From Novosphingobium sp. (lineage in GTDB: Bacteria; Pseudomonadota; Alphaproteobacteria; Sphingomonadales; Sphingomonadaceae), in NCBI GenBank assembly GCA_017745295.1, contig JAGHZR010000002.1, positions 186,001-250,000 on the forward strand: 64,000 bases of DNA, written 5' to 3'. Positions 55,307 to 62,938 of the stretch are shown here, piece after piece. The notes below the pieces were generated by a model. That model saw only the letters and a list, made by a program, of their open reading frames with translations, ran no database searches and had not been told where the DNA came from. A program made the translations under genes and the position numbers. Position 1 is the first letter of the stretch, and the number at the start of each line of letters is the position of its first letter.

Positions 55307-56014
55307 GAACGGGATTTCCTTGCCTTCGAAATCGAACAGCTTGCCGCTGTCGGGAACTTTCAGGTCCTCGATCACATCGAGCAGTTGCAGGGCGGCACGC
55401 TCGGCGTCGAACAGGCGCCCTGCCTGGACATGGCCCTGAAACGGGCGTGACAGTGCGGTATCGACGGTGCCGGGATGCAGTGCGACCACGATCGCGCGGT
55501 CGTTGCGGCGACGTTCCTCGATCGCGAGATTACGCACGATCATGTTGAGCGCGGCCTTCGAAGCGCGATAGCCGTGCCATCCGCCGAGCCGGTTGTCGGC
55601 GATCGACCCGACCCTTGCCGAAAGCGCCGCAAAAACGGCACGGCCGGTGCGCGGCATGATCGGCAGGAAATGCTTGGCCACGAGCGCCGGTCCGATCGCA
55701 TTGACGGCATGGACTTTCGCCAACCAAGCCGGATCGAGATCGCGCAGCGCCTTTTCGGGGCCGGACGCGCCCTCGTGGAGCAACCCGGTCGCCACGATCA
55801 CCAATGTCGGCGGCGGCCCCTTGGCGACATGCGCGGCGGCGGCGGCGATATTCGCCTCATCGAGCAGATCGAGATGCTGGGCGCCACTGCGTGAGCGTGC
55901 GAAGCCATGCACGACGTCGAAAGCGCCCTCCTCGATCAGCGCCGCCTCGAAAGCGCCGCCGATCCCCCCGGAGGCGCCGATGATGACGGCAGAGGATCGC
56001 GCCGGGCCGCTCAT
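55304..56014 (-). CDS. Short-chain dehydrogenase (C-factor-like)
   Basis: A 236-residue SDR with a shortened cofactor loop (VIIGASGGIGGAFEAALIEE), VATG in place of NNAG, serine in FAALSARVGSI and a regular YRASK catalytic motif. It resembles the CsgA/C-factor-like group of small SDRs. The substrate is unknown. Its ATG overlaps the upstream yaaA stop (ATGA), so the two are co-translated. Confidence 0.88.
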   Translation of the reverse strand: MSGPARSSAVIIGASGGIGGAFEAALIEEGAFDVVHGFARSRSGAQHLDLLDEANIAAAAAHVAKGPPPTLVIVATGLLHEGASGPEKALRDLDPAWLAKVHAVNAIGPALVAKHFLPIMPRTGRAVFAALSARVGSIADNRLGGWHGYRASKAALNMIVRNLAIEERRRNDRAIVVALHPGTVDTALSRPFQGHVQAGRLFDAERAALQLLDVIEDLKVPDSGKLFDFEGKEIPF

Positions 56015-56763
56015 GCGCGGGTGAAGCGCCAGCGGTCGGGCTCGCTGGCCTCCGGGTCGAAGCGATAGCCGTCGCTATCGAAGCCGCGCATCGCCTCGAT
56101 ATCGGTGACATGGTGCTCGCACATCCAGCGCGCCATCATGCCGCGCGCGCGCTTGGCGTTGAAGCTGATGAAGCGCGGGCCATTCGGGCCGGGTTCGCGG
56201 AAATCGACATCGATCACCCGCACGCCCGGCAGCTTTCCGGCAACGGCGGCGTAGTATTCCTGGCTGGCGAGGTTGAGGATCACGCCCGATCCTTCCTCTG
56301 CAAGCTCGGCGCGGAGGAACGCGGCGATGCGATCGCCCCACCAGTCGGTCAGGCACTTGTGCCGGGGCGCCCAGCGCGTACCCATTTCCAGACGATAGGG
56401 CCGGATCGCATCGAGTGGCTTCAGCAGGCCATAGAGGCCCGAGAGCATCCGCACATGGTCCTGTGCGAAAGCCACTCCGGCTTCATCCAGGGTATGCGCC
56501 TCAAGCCCGGTATAGACGTCGCCCGCGAAAGCGAAGAGCGCCGGGCGTTCGGGCAGTTCGGGGAAATCGCGAAAGCGGTCCGCGTTCAGCTTGGCGAGGC
56601 GCGGAGAGATATGCATCAGCTCCGACAGCCGCTTTTGCGTCAGGTTCGCAGCGGAGCGGGCGAGACCGGCCGCTTCTTCTGCGAAGTGCGGCGTGGAAAC
56701 GCTGAGCGGCGGCAGAACGCGCTCGAAGTCGAGCGTCTTGGCGGGAGACAGGAGAACGATCAT
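56011..56763 (-). CDS. yaaA: Peroxide stress protein YaaA
   Basis: A 250-residue YaaA/DUF328 protein. The N-terminal MIVLLSPAKTLDF and the internal LSGLYGLLKPLDAIRPYRLEM and FISFNAKRARGMMARW are family signatures. In E. coli YaaA limits free iron during peroxide stress and binds DNA. I start at ATG 56763 because the family begins there; the frame extends upstream to 56898 but those residues are not conserved-looking. Confidence 0.95.
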   Translation of the reverse strand: MIVLLSPAKTLDFERVLPPLSVSTPHFAEEAAGLARSAANLTQKRLSELMHISPRLAKLNADRFRDFPELPERPALFAFAGDVYTGLEAHTLDEAGVAFAQDHVRMLSGLYGLLKPLDAIRPYRLEMGTRWAPRHKCLTDWWGDRIAAFLRAELAEEGSGVILNLASQEYYAAVAGKLPGVRVIDVDFREPGPNGPRFISFNAKRARGMMARWMCEHHVTDIEAMRGFDSDGYRFDPEASEPDRWRFTRA

Positions 56764-56860
56764 CGCAGCGGCGGTAGCGAGCACCAAAGGCTGCGTCAAA
56801 CCGGCGCGCCATGTCGGCCCGTCCTGCCCCGATGGCAGAACGGACCGAACGGAAACCGAA

Positions 56861-57088
56861 TCAGATCCAGCTACGACCGTCGGCGCTGCCGCAGCCATAA
56901 GGCGGCAGCTGGTTCGCGAAGCGGGATTGCAGCTTGTGGCAGCCCCAGGTCCGCAGTGGACCGGGCATATAGCCGTTCAGTGCGATACCCACTTCGTCAT
57001 AGGGGCTCTCGCCTTGCGCAACGTACATGTACCAACGTCCGCCGAACATCACCGTCGCTGCGATCAGAACGACGAGCACGACTTGCAC
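56861..57088 (-). CDS. Conserved small membrane-anchored protein of sphingomonads
   Basis: A 75-residue protein with one N-terminal membrane segment (VVLVVLIAATVMFGGRWYMY) and a polar tail (SPYDEVGIALNGYMPGPLRT, two cysteines, PPYGCGSADGRSW). I recall similar short hypothetical proteins in Sphingomonadaceae; no function is known. The start is uncertain: GTG 57088 has only AAGG close by, while a stronger AGGAG sits further up, before codons that are not standard starts in this frame. Confidence 0.7.
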   Translation of the reverse strand: MQVVLVVLIAATVMFGGRWYMYVAQGESPYDEVGIALNGYMPGPLRTWGCHKLQSRFANQLPPYGCGSADGRSWI

Positions 57089-57134
57089 TACCTTTTGAAT
57101 AATTCATCTCCTGAGAAAATATCTGGCTTCGAAT

Positions 57135-58031
57135 TCAGTCTCTTGCGACCTGCCGAGCCAGCGAATGCCAGCGAAGCTCCGGATCATCAACCGCAATTGC
57201 CGACCATGTCTTCGCAACCTCCTCCGGCGTATCCGCGCGAACGGCCACCAGATCGCGCGGATAGGCGACATGCTCGACTTCCCGCGCCCGGGTCGCGACG
57301 AACTGGCCGTTCGATGCCCGCATCACCCAGCCGCTTGCCGTGCAATCGGGAGAAACCAGATAGAGCGCTCCCGGTGCCACGGCATCCGGCCGCAATTCGT
57401 CCGGCTCCCCTTCGATGCCCCACATGCGGGTCTTGGCGACCGGCGAGATCGCGTTCACGCCGATCCCGTGCGGCGCGCCCTCCCTGGCCAGCACGTTGAC
57501 GATACCGATCGCCCCCATCTTCGCCGCCGCATAGGAGGCCAATCCGTCCTGCGCATATTCGGGGTAGATGGCCCGGTCGGACGTCGTCAGCAGGATCCGG
57601 CCGAAACCGGCTTCGCGCATGAAGGGCCACGCCGCCTGCGCCAGCCATAACGGCGTATCGACCGCCAGGCGCATCATCCGCTCGTGGAAGTCCGGCTCCA
57701 GGTTTTCGATCGTCTGGTATCCGACCCAACCGGCATTGTGGATCACCACGTCGAGACCGCCGTGCCGCGCGGCGATCTCCGTAACGATGTCGCGGCATTG
57801 CGCGCGCGTCGAAATCGGTCGAGGCTCGGCGTCGGCGCGCCCGCCGGCCGTCACGATTTCCGCCGCAACGCCCGCCGCGACCAGAGGGTCTTCGCCTTGA
57901 CCGTCCGATCCGGTGCCGCTGTCCTGCACGATCACCGTCGCGCCTCGCAAGGCAAGCGCCTTTGCATAAGCCCGGCCAAGGCCGCGCCCGCCACCGGTCA
58001 CCAAAGCAATACGTCCCGAAAAATCGATCAT
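57135..58031 (-). CDS. Short-chain dehydrogenase (MFE-2/HSD17B4-like)
   Basis: A 298-residue SDR: IALVTGGGRGLGRAYAKALA, an insertion rich in Gly/Asp (QDSGTGSDGQGEDP), HNAGWVGY, TTSDRAIYP and the catalytic YAAAK. The DSGTG loop and overall form match the D-3-hydroxyacyl-CoA dehydrogenase type of multifunctional beta-oxidation enzymes and their single-domain relatives. A substrate such as an acyl-CoA or steroid is likely but not proven. It lies downstream of a LysR gene on the same strand. Confidence 0.87.
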   Translation of the reverse strand: MIDFSGRIALVTGGGRGLGRAYAKALALRGATVIVQDSGTGSDGQGEDPLVAAGVAAEIVTAGGRADAEPRPISTRAQCRDIVTEIAARHGGLDVVIHNAGWVGYQTIENLEPDFHERMMRLAVDTPLWLAQAAWPFMREAGFGRILLTTSDRAIYPEYAQDGLASYAAAKMGAIGIVNVLAREGAPHGIGVNAISPVAKTRMWGIEGEPDELRPDAVAPGALYLVSPDCTASGWVMRASNGQFVATRAREVEHVAYPRDLVAVRADTPEEVAKTWSAIAVDDPELRWHSLARQVARD

Positions 58032-58112
58032 CTGCGGCCTCCTCGGCGGCCAGATGACGCGGGCGGACGGGCAGGTCCAATATCGATGACATCACGCCGT
58101 GATAGGAATTCC

Positions 58113-58988
58113 CTATCGTCGCAGGACTTCCTCCAGCCTTGCGGCGGCAGGTGCGGTTTCTCCGGCCGGGCGGCAGAGCAGGAGATCGAAACAGGCTGCA
58201 TCGCCGCAGATCGGGCGATAGACGATCTCCGCCGCACGAACTTGCTTCATGCTCTCCGGCACGATCGCCACCCCGGCCTCCACCGCGACCATCGAGAGCA
58301 CGGTATGCATGCCGTGTGCCTCCTCCACGACCCTCGGCGTGAACCCGGCATCTCCGCAGAGGCGCATGACCTGATCGTGGAAGCCCGGTCCCTGAAGGCG
58401 AGGCCAGCATATGAACGGCTCCCGGGCCAGATCCCCGACCGCGACCCTTGCCGCCGCGGCAAGCGGGTGCCCGGCCGGCAGCGCAATGGCGAGCCGGTCC
58501 CGGTCGAAGGCGGTCATTTGCAGACCCGCCATATCCCAGAGCGGAGGGACCACTATTCCCAGATCGATTTCGCCCGCGCGCAGCCTTTGGATCTGAGTCA
58601 CCGTGGTCATTTCATGCAAATCCACCGCGACATCGGGGTGGCTTCGCCGGAATGCACGCAAGGCTTCGGGCAGCCGCCCGTACATCGCGCTACCGACATA
58701 GCCGAGCCGCACCGTACCGCGCTTGCCCGCGGCAGCGTCGCGTGTCGCGATCAGTGCCTCGTCGGCAGCCCGCAGCAGGCGCTTGGCCCGGTCCAGCAGC
58801 ACGGTGCCTGCATGGGTAAGCCTTACCGTCTTGCGGCCGCGCTCGATCAGGGTCGCGCCGACGTCCTCCTCCAGCCGCCGGATCGCCGCCGTGAGCGGCG
58901 GCTGCGACATCGCCAGCCGCTGCGCTGCCCGCGTGAAATGAAGCTCCTCGGCAACTGCGACGAACTGGCGCAGCAGGCGCAGTTCCAT
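58113..58988 (-). CDS. LysR family transcriptional regulator
   Basis: A 291-residue regulator starting MELRLLRQFVAVAEELHFTR (ATG 58988). The winged HTH continues AAQRLAMSQPPLTAAIRRLE, followed by the periplasmic-binding-like effector domain (VRLGYVGSAMYGRLPEAL, GIVVPPL). This N-terminus is typical of the CatR/BenM-like group that senses aromatic or organic-acid effectors. It lies between the ECF sigma operon and the SDR, all leftward. The target is probably the SDR, though LysR genes are more often divergent from their targets. Confidence 0.9.
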   Translation of the reverse strand: MELRLLRQFVAVAEELHFTRAAQRLAMSQPPLTAAIRRLEEDVGATLIERGRKTVRLTHAGTVLLDRAKRLLRAADEALIATRDAAAGKRGTVRLGYVGSAMYGRLPEALRAFRRSHPDVAVDLHEMTTVTQIQRLRAGEIDLGIVVPPLWDMAGLQMTAFDRDRLAIALPAGHPLAAAARVAVGDLAREPFICWPRLQGPGFHDQVMRLCGDAGFTPRVVEEAHGMHTVLSMVAVEAGVAIVPESMKQVRAAEIVYRPICGDAACFDLLLCRPAGETAPAAARLEEVLRR

Positions 58989-59022
58989 GCGCGGCAAGTC
59001 GTGTCGGGCTTCGTGGACCATA

Positions 59023-59628
59023 TCATTTCCATACTCGCGGGGGTAAGCGGCCCTCAGCCGGATGCTCCGACAGATGCGACAATTTCCGGCGCGCCCGATA
59101 GATCCGGGTCTCGACTGCCTTGCGACTGATACCGAGGATGGTGGCTGCCTCGTCCTGTGACACGCCCTCCAGCGCGCAAAGCAGCAGCGGTTCCTTCAGC
59201 CGATCCGGCAATGCGGCGAGCGCGGCATGGATGTGCTCGGCCCTCTGACGGGAGGCCAGGATCTGCTCGGGATCGGGTCCCTCGTCGGCAATACCCGCGG
59301 CTTCCTCGATCGGCAGGGCAAAGGCGAGGAAACGGCGCACTTTCCGGCGTCGTGCCCAGTCATGGCACTTGTTGAGCGCAATGCGCAGGATCCAGGCCCG
59401 GAACGACCGGGCGGGGTCGTAGCGACGCAAGGCCAGGAAAGCCGCGACGAAGCTCTCCTGCGTCACGTCCAGCGCGTCGGCCTCGTTTCCGAGATGCCCG
59501 CGCACCATGCGAAACACAGCCTCGCGGTGTCCGTCCATGAGCGCGGTGAAACCGGCCTGACGCCCCGCCAGCGCGGCCGCGACCGCAGCGCGCTCGTCCG
59601 CTCCAGCATGGAATTCCGGCTCGGCCAC
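59023..59628 (-). CDS. ECF RNA polymerase sigma factor (CnrH-like)
   Basis: A 201-residue group 4 sigma factor. Region 2 is LMDGHREAVFRMVRGHLGN, ALDVTQESFVAAFLALRRYD and FRAWILRIALNKCHDWARR. Region 4 is LAALPDRLKEPLLLCALEGV and SQDEAATILGISRKAVETRI. It is the third gene of a unit with a metal-sensor-like protein and a small transmembrane protein, the same order as cnrY-cnrX-cnrH, where Y and X hold the sigma factor inactive until metal binds. Start GTG 59628. A likely target is the divergent copC gene. Confidence 0.9.
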   Translation of the reverse strand: MAEPEFHAGADERAAVAAALAGRQAGFTALMDGHREAVFRMVRGHLGNEADALDVTQESFVAAFLALRRYDPARSFRAWILRIALNKCHDWARRRKVRRFLAFALPIEEAAGIADEGPDPEQILASRQRAEHIHAALAALPDRLKEPLLLCALEGVSQDEAATILGISRKAVETRIYRARRKLSHLSEHPAEGRLPPRVWK

Positions 59629-59634
59629 GCCGGA

Positions 59635-60075
59635 TCAGTCCTGCGGCGCGGTCGTCAGTGCTTCGGCCACGCCCTTGTCGAAGCGCGCCGCCTGATCGGG
59701 ACGGAGCACCGCACGCATGGCGAAGACGTGCCGAAGCGTCGCTTTCTGCAATTCGCCCATGGCCACATGCGAGCGATCCACCGCTTTCTCGACTTCCGGA
59801 CCATAGCCGTGCTCATGCTCGATCGCGCGGGCAAGGTCCGCATTCGCCGCAAGCAGCTCGCCTTCCAACCGGCTACGCTGCGCCTCGAAGCCCTGCTCCA
59901 GGGCATCGATCCGGCGGCGCTGTTCGCCATCGAGATCCAGTTCGCGATGGAGCAGGACGTGAATGCGGCTTTCCTCGGGCCGACCGGCATGAAGCTTCTG
60001 GCTGATCCATAGCGTTGCAAGGGCTGCCAGCAGTGAAACGAGCGCCACGACAAGATAGCGCGAGGCCTGTCGCAT
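59635..60075 (-). CDS. Periplasmic heavy-metal sensor (CnrX-like)
   Basis: A 146-residue protein with an N-terminal anchor (YLVVALVSLLAALATLWIS) and a four-helix-hairpin periplasmic domain: HVLLHRELDLDGEQRRRID and RHVFAMRAVLRPDQAARFD. The HVFxMRxVL..QAxxFD pattern and spaced His/Glu/Met match CnrX/NccX and related metal sensors. It would bind metal in the periplasm and signal through the adjacent small transmembrane protein to the sigma factor. ATG 60075 lies two bases after the upstream stop. Confidence 0.85.
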   Translation of the reverse strand: MRQASRYLVVALVSLLAALATLWISQKLHAGRPEESRIHVLLHRELDLDGEQRRRIDALEQGFEAQRSRLEGELLAANADLARAIEHEHGYGPEVEKAVDRSHVAMGELQKATLRHVFAMRAVLRPDQAARFDKGVAEALTTAPQD

Positions 60076-60077
60076 TG

Positions 60078-60353
60078 TCAGGACGCCAGAAGATGGGAAG
60101 GCGCCGCAGCAGGCACGCCGAGCAATGGATCGACTTGCGCATGCCTTGTTCCGGTTTGCGCGTCGGGAAGCAAAAATCCGCCCCAAAGCCCGACAACTGC
60201 AGCAACCCCGCAGGCCAGCACGATGCCGCGCCGCCCGACCAGACGTTCCCGTCCGGCAGCCAGCCCGGCCATGACCACACTGTCCATCGCGGCCAACGCG
60301 CCCGGCAAGGGCTCGTCCCGCAGCAGCGAAAGCATTTCGTCGAGATCGTTCAT
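60078..60353 (-). CDS. Small transmembrane anti-sigma-like protein (CnrY-like position)
   Basis: A 91-residue protein with an acidic/hydrophobic cytoplasmic N-terminus (MNDLDEMLSLLRDEPLPGAL), one membrane helix near residues 42-62 (GIVLACGVAAVVGLWGGFLL) and a short periplasmic tail. Size, topology and gene order (first in the anti-sigma/sensor/sigma unit) match CnrY-type anti-sigma factors, which are too short for confident assignment by sequence alone. ATG 60353 is chosen from the MNDLDEM start; the frame is open further upstream. Confidence 0.7.
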   Translation of the reverse strand: MNDLDEMLSLLRDEPLPGALAAMDSVVMAGLAAGRERLVGRRGIVLACGVAAVVGLWGGFLLPDAQTGTRHAQVDPLLGVPAAAPSHLLAS

Positions 60354-60529
60354 CCGCCCGGTTTCCCTTCCAACCTTCATCCGCCAATACGCACGCAAAG
60401 GCGCCGATCCCTCAAAGCGCACTAAAAAATTTTCGGACGAAGCGAGGGATAAACCTGCGATCCTGCGTATGGATTTCGAAAAGCCCCGGCAAGCCGGATC
60501 GTTTCCGGGCGCAGATGACAGGAGCCAAT

Positions 60530-60904
60530 ATGCGTATTTCCGCCTTAGCCGCCGCTATCGTTCTTGCAGCGTCATGCCCGTCGATCGCTTTTGCCCGTCC
60601 CGCGCTGCTCGCTGCCACGCCCTCCGCCGAAACGGCAGTCACGAAGCCCACCTCGATCACGCTGACGTTCTCCGAAGACCTTGCCGCAGCGGTATCCGGG
60701 TTCGATCTCGTCATGACCGCCATGCCGGGCATGACCCATCACGAACCGATGCCGATCAAGGGCATCACTCCCACGGCCGAAGGTCGCAAGCTGACGGTCG
60801 CCCTGCCCCGCCCCCTGCCCACCGGAACCTATCGGCTCGACTGGCATGCAGCCGGTGCGGATCGGGACCGCGCGGAAGGTAGCTATTCCTTTACGGTGCG
60901 CTAA
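60530..60904 (+). CDS. copC: CopC-like periplasmic copper-resistance protein with altered ligands
   Basis: A 124-residue CopC/YobA-fold protein with a signal peptide ending AFA and AGGAG six bases before ATG. Family strands are clear (PTSITLTFSEDLAAAVSGFD, TGTYRLDWHAAGADRD, GSYSFTV). The usual first mature residue His is Arg (RPALLAATP), and the DGH Cu(II) motif near the C-terminus reads DRD, so the classical Cu(II) site is lost. A Met/His loop (MTAMPGMTHHEPMP) that could bind Cu(I) is kept. It is divergent from the CnrYXH-like operon. No CopD follows. Confidence 0.85.
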   Translation: MRISALAAAIVLAASCPSIAFARPALLAATPSAETAVTKPTSITLTFSEDLAAAVSGFDLVMTAMPGMTHHEPMPIKGITPTAEGRKLTVALPRPLPTGTYRLDWHAAGADRDRAEGSYSFTVR

Positions 60905-60991
60905 CCGTCGGGACCGCCGGAAAACAGACGAGAAGACCCGCGACCGGGAGGGCGCCACGGCCTCTATAATCATTCCATCCAAGGAGTGATC

Positions 60992-61255
60992 ATGATCCGT
61001 TACGTCAGCCCTTCCTCGATGCTCGGTGTGGTCGGTCTCGTCTGGCTTTTCGCGCAGGCGGCCAAGGACCCCCGTCCTCAGGTGTTCTTCGAAATGCACA
61101 CCGACGAAATGATGTCCACGCTGGCAGACTGCTCGACAGGACTACACTTCCCCGAGGAAGAGTGCCGCGCCGTCTCGGCCGCCTTTCGCGACTTGTGCGA
61201 CGGCCGCTATGCCCGCTCGGTCGATTGCAGTCTGGACCGTCCGCTACGCCACTGA
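60992..61255 (+). CDS. Hypothetical small exported or membrane protein (87 aa)
   Basis: AAGGAG lies five bases before ATG 60992. The product starts with a hydrophobic stretch (SSMLGVVGLVWLFAQAA) that could be a signal anchor. The rest is polar with four cysteines (ADC, EEC, DLC, VDC), suggesting disulfides or a metal site. I do not recognise the family. It follows copC by 87 bases on the same strand and may belong to the same metal-response group. Confidence 0.6.
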   Translation: MIRYVSPSSMLGVVGLVWLFAQAAKDPRPQVFFEMHTDEMMSTLADCSTGLHFPEEECRAVSAAFRDLCDGRYARSVDCSLDRPLRH

Positions 61256-61283
61256 CGCGGAAGGCCTGTTCTCGCGGGCCGAA

Positions 61284-62159
61284 ATGGGGCACGGTGGCAT
61301 GATGGCCGCGCTCACCTTTCCCGGTCCAGCCCAAGCGATGCGAAGCCTGCTCGTGCGGCAGGTTCGAGCGGTCTTCAACGACCGCAACAAGGGCGAAACG
61401 CCGGTCGTACCTTCCGAACAGGCCCTGTTCGAGCCGGACAGCCCGATCCGCATGGTCCATGCCGATGTCGTCGCGATGATGGTCGGGGGCATGCGCGCGC
61501 TCTTGCTCCAGATGCTGCATCCTGCCGCGCTACAGGGTGTGCTCGACCATTCCGATTTTCGCGAGGACGTCGAGGGCCGTCTGCGCCGCACCGCCCGCTT
61601 CATCGCCACGACCACTTACGGCCACTGCGACGAGGCCGCGCGCGCCGTCGCCAGAGTCAACACGATCCATGGCCGGGTCCATGGCACCCTGCCTGACGGC
61701 ACAGCCTATTCCGCGACCGATCCGCGAGTCCTGGCATGGGTTCACCTCGCCGAGGCGACGAGCTTCTTGGAAGCCTACCTCGCCTATGCCGATCCTGCGA
61801 TGCCGGGAAGCGCGCAGGACCGCTACTTCGCACAGAGCGCGGTGGTGGCGGGAATGCTCGGTGCCGCGCCGGTGCCCCGCAGCCGGGCGGAAGCCGCGGC
61901 GCTGCTCGGCGAGATGCGCGGCGAACTGCATGGCGGCCCGGCCGCGCGCGAAGTGGCTGCATTCCTGCTCGAAGGCGGGGACGGACGGAGGCCCGGCAGG
62001 ATCACCCGGACGCTGGGCATAGCCGCCGTCGATCTGCTGCCTCCTTTCGCGCGAACGATGCTCGGGCTTCACCGCCCCGGCATCGGCGGCCTGCCCGCCA
62101 TCGTCGGCACCCGAGCCATGGCCGGAGCCGTCCGCTGGGCTTTCGCGGGCGCGCGCTAG
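61284..62159 (+). CDS. MpaB-type oxygenase (DUF2236)
   Basis: A 291-residue helical protein with DUF2236 marks: QMLHPAALQGVLDHSDFRED, GRLRRTARFIATTTYG and VNTIHGRVHGTLPDG, then DPRVLAWVHLAEATSF. The conserved histidines are those thought to bind haem in MpaB and latex-clearing-protein relatives; the reaction in bacteria is generally unknown. The start is uncertain: the frame is open from 61209, overlapping the previous gene, and ATG 61284 or 61299 is more likely. Its stop overlaps the stop of the convergent NUDIX gene. Confidence 0.85.
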   Translation: MGHGGMMAALTFPGPAQAMRSLLVRQVRAVFNDRNKGETPVVPSEQALFEPDSPIRMVHADVVAMMVGGMRALLLQMLHPAALQGVLDHSDFREDVEGRLRRTARFIATTTYGHCDEAARAVARVNTIHGRVHGTLPDGTAYSATDPRVLAWVHLAEATSFLEAYLAYADPAMPGSAQDRYFAQSAVVAGMLGAAPVPRSRAEAAALLGEMRGELHGGPAAREVAAFLLEGGDGRRPGRITRTLGIAAVDLLPPFARTMLGLHRPGIGGLPAIVGTRAMAGAVRWAFAGAR

Positions 62160-62824
62160 AACCGGCGCGGAAACACGGCGGCTTGTGCTGTCAGCCGATA
62201 GAGCTCCGAAGGCCGGGTCGCACCTTCGTCGCGGCGCTTCTCTCCGGTCGGTTCGAGGAACCCGCGCTCCATCACCTTCCGGCGGAAGGCGTCGATATTG
62301 ATCCTTTCGCCGAGCACGACCTGATAGGTCCGGTGCAGTTCCGCGAGCGTGAAACTGGGGCCGAGGAAGCGTGCCGGTAGGTCGGAATAGGCGCCTTTCC
62401 CGCGCAGACGGCTGACGGCCGCCGCGAGAATCGCATCGTGATCGAACGGCAGCCCCTGCGGCTTGTCGGCATCCACCAGCACGATGCCGCTGCGCTCCAG
62501 CGCCGGTTCGACGGCTTCCAGCGGCGTCAGCGAAAAATAGGCGACACTCGCCGACCAGCCACGCGGATCGCGCTGCGGCCCGGAAAAGGTCGACAACTGC
62601 TCGACATAGAGCCGGTCGAGACCCGCCTTGTCACGCAGGACCCGGCGGGCGGTATCGCCCAGGGCCCGATCCTTGTCGACGTGGACATAGCCGCCCAACA
62701 GCGCGAGCCGCCCGGCGAAAGGCTCGTTGGGCCGCTCCGCCAGAAGGACGCAAAGCCGCCCGTCGCGAATGGTGAGCGGCACGATATCGACCGTGAGAAT
62801 GGGTGGCGGGTAGTTTTCCGTCAT
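62156..62824 (-). CDS. NrtR-like NUDIX-domain transcriptional regulator
   Basis: A 222-residue protein with an N-terminal NUDIX fold (ILTVDIVPLTIRDGRLCVLL, GRLALLGGYVHVDKDRAL) and a C-terminal winged helix (LAELHRTYQVVLGERINIDA, FRRKVMERGFL). The NUDIX box has lost its acidic core (ARRVLRDKAGL instead of REL.EE.G), as in NrtR regulators that bind ADP-ribose-type ligands without hydrolysing them and control NAD metabolism. ATG 62824 (MTENYPPP) is chosen over 62848. It is divergent from the vWA gene. Confidence 0.88.
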   Translation of the reverse strand: MTENYPPPILTVDIVPLTIRDGRLCVLLAERPNEPFAGRLALLGGYVHVDKDRALGDTARRVLRDKAGLDRLYVEQLSTFSGPQRDPRGWSASVAYFSLTPLEAVEPALERSGIVLVDADKPQGLPFDHDAILAAAVSRLRGKGAYSDLPARFLGPSFTLAELHRTYQVVLGERINIDAFRRKVMERGFLEPTGEKRRDEGATRPSELYRLTAQAAVFPRRF

Positions 62825-62855
62825 GTCCTGGACCTCATGCCACAGCATTTATAAC

Positions 62856-62875
62856 ATGCAAACTGCATTTTGCAT
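62856..62875. promoter_or_regulatory. Candidate operator of the NrtR-like regulator
   Basis: ATGCAAACTGCATTTTGCAT contains three ATGCA/TGCAT half-sites, forming two overlapping palindromes (ATGCA-AAC-TGCAT would need one A less; TGCA-TTT-TGCA is direct-spaced). It lies about 32 bases before the regulator's start and 64 bases before the vWA start, where an autoregulatory site would be expected. No published motif was matched. Confidence 0.4.
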
Positions 62876-62938
62876 CTTGAAAGCGCGCGGCGTGAGGCGC
62901 ATCAAAGGCTCGTCAACGATTCGCGAAAGGAGCAGATC

